Positions 63,496 to 64,000 of a stretch of DNA of 64,000 nucleotides are shown one piece after another (position 1 is the stretch's first letter; each line of letters begins with the position of its first letter). The translations under genes and the position numbers were made by a program. The notes under the pieces are model-generated. The model did no database searches, was not told where the DNA came from, and was given only the letters and a program-made list of their open reading frames with translations. This stretch comes from Streptomyces sp. NBC_01224 (GTDB lineage Bacteria > Actinomycetota > Actinomycetes > Streptomycetales > Streptomycetaceae). The stretch spans positions 5,575,001 to 5,639,000 of the forward strand of contig NZ_CP108529.1 of the NCBI RefSeq assembly GCF_036002945.1. Direction: 5' to 3'.

Positions 63496-64000
63496 ATGAC
63501 CAAGAAGACGCGAGTGCGCGTCGCGCGCATAGCCGCAGGTGCGGTGATCGCGGCGGGTGCCTCGCTCACCGCTGCCGGTGTGGCGTCGGCCGCCGGTATC
63601 GGAATCGGGATCGGCGTGGACGCCGGTGACGCCTCCGTCAGCGCCCAGGTCGGCAACGCCGGCGAGGCCGGCGGTGGTAGCGGCGGGGAGCCCGGTGGCG
63701 TCGACACGGGCGGTACCACAGAAGGTGGTGCGGGCAGCGAGGGTGGTGCCGGCAGCGAGGGTGGTGCGGGCAGCGAGGGTGGCGCCGGTAACCAGGGTGG
63801 TGCGGGCAGCGAGGGTGGCGCGGGCAACCAGGGTGGCGCGGGCAGCGAGGGTGGTGCCGGTAACCAGGGTGGTGCGGGCAGCGAGGGTGGTGCGGGCAAC
63901 CAGGGTGGTGCGGGTAACCAGGGTGGTGCCGGTAACCAGGGTGGTGCGGGCAGCGAGGGTGGCGCGGGTAACCAGGGTGGCGCGGGTAACCAGGGTGGTG
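63496..64000 (+). CDS. Secreted glycine-rich hexapeptide-repeat protein, 3' end beyond window
   Basis: At least 168 codons, open at the right edge. ATG 63496 follows a GGGGG 9-13 nt upstream. Residues 1-33 are a Sec signal peptide (basic KKTRVRVAR, hydrophobic core, cleavage likely after VASA). A short acidic stretch (GVDAGDASVSAQ) precedes at least 15 consecutive hexapeptides GGAGSE or GGAGNQ (from 63724). The protein should be extracellular, flexible and repetitive, with charge set by the SE/NQ choice. No sortase or anchor signal is visible because the end is missing. Structural or matrix role is only a guess. Confidence 0.85.
   Translation, partial: MTKKTRVRVARIAAGAVIAAGASLTAAGVASAAGIGIGIGVDAGDASVSAQVGNAGEAGGGSGGEPGGVDTGGTTEGGAGSEGGAGSEGGAGSEGGAGNQGGAGSEGGAGNQGGAGSEGGAGNQGGAGSEGGAGNQGGAGNQGGAGNQGGAGSEGGAGNQGGAGNQGG
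63724..64000 (+). repeat. 18-bp coding minisatellite
   Basis: Fifteen full 18-bp units plus 7 nt, each GGTGGYGCSGGY followed by AGCGAG (Ser-Glu) or AACCAG (Asn-Gln). Unit order: SE SE SE NQ SE NQ SE NQ SE NQ NQ NQ SE NQ NQ. The array runs off the window. Confidence 0.95.

Noticed and set aside
63477..63899. Pro-rich repeat frame (PAPPSLPAPPW) on the minus strand
   Set aside because: Antisense of the Gly-rich hexapeptide gene; the plus-strand frame has a signal peptide and ribosome site.
63724..64000. Regular 18-bp repeats as a CRISPR array
   Set aside because: Units are contiguous without spacers and stay in one reading frame; no cas genes.

Overview
The window is a high-GC actinobacterial chromosome segment that reads as Streptomyces. 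The signs are strong third-position G/C, frequent GTG starts, near-verbatim Streptomyces-type SecA, MtrA and HPF proteins, the gene order mtnA-mtrA-mtrB-lpqB-comF-hpf-secA, a very large (1667 aa) NAD-glutamate dehydrogenase, and serine/threonine kinases next to prfB. No phage, plasmid, IS element, CRISPR array or tRNA gene was seen.

Layout. 1-2743: 3' four fifths of a 23S rRNA gene, 5S rRNA and the operon terminator. 2808-8237 (minus): five-gene membrane/MoxR operon (GPDPase-like membrane protein, DUF4129, DUF4350, MoxR ATPase, DUF58) with start/stop overlaps. 8378-16832 (plus): mtnA, the MtrAB-LpqB envelope/cell-cycle signalling operon, a ComF-type phosphoribosyltransferase, long-form ribosome hibernation factor and an orphan NarL-type regulator. 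16891-18712 (minus): YcaQ/AlkX-type DNA glycosylase and a GNAT acetyltransferase. 18953-24714: secA, an Rv3235-type protein, a DUF6912 protein, a HAD protein with an altered catalytic motif, and a DJ-1/PfpI protein. 25105-30108: NAD-glutamate dehydrogenase behind a structured leader. 30184-30537: a kinase N-lobe remnant.

30618-50505 is the accessory heart of the window, a cell-surface glycopolymer region. It has an ABC-2 exporter pair of the teichoic-acid type, a divergent TetR regulator with two matching operator-like sites, five paralogous proteins that each join a family-2 glycosyltransferase to a CDP-glycerol glycerophosphotransferase-like domain, and a three-gene set consisting of a polytopic GT-C-like protein, a polyprenyl-phosphate-sugar-synthase-like GT2 fused to a methyltransferase, and a small ArnE/F-like four-helix protein. 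The likely scheme (inference) is that cytoplasmic polymerases build phosphodiester-linked wall polymer, the ABC pair exports it, and the lipid-sugar trio decorates it on the outer face.

50664-54463 (minus): a carbohydrate ABC importer (lipoprotein, two permeases). One permease carries an extra beta-rich domain in a loop, and a 104-bp duplication at the permease junction has created a 35-codon coupled mini-ORF. 54606-61820: an FHA/FtsK-SpoIIIE-like protein with impaired ATPase motifs, divergent from two transmembrane serine/threonine kinases, which suggests a phosphothreonine signalling module. 61985-63091: prfB. 63496-end: a secreted protein made of Gly-Gly-Ala-Gly-(Ser-Glu/Asn-Gln) hexapeptides, cut by the window edge.

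Starts were chosen from ribosome-binding sites, operon overlaps and family N-termini. Several genes (tetR, the GT-C gene, one GT/polymerase gene, the HAD gene, prfB) lack a good Shine-Dalgarno and have a -10-like hexamer 5-8 nt before the start codon, as in leaderless transcripts.
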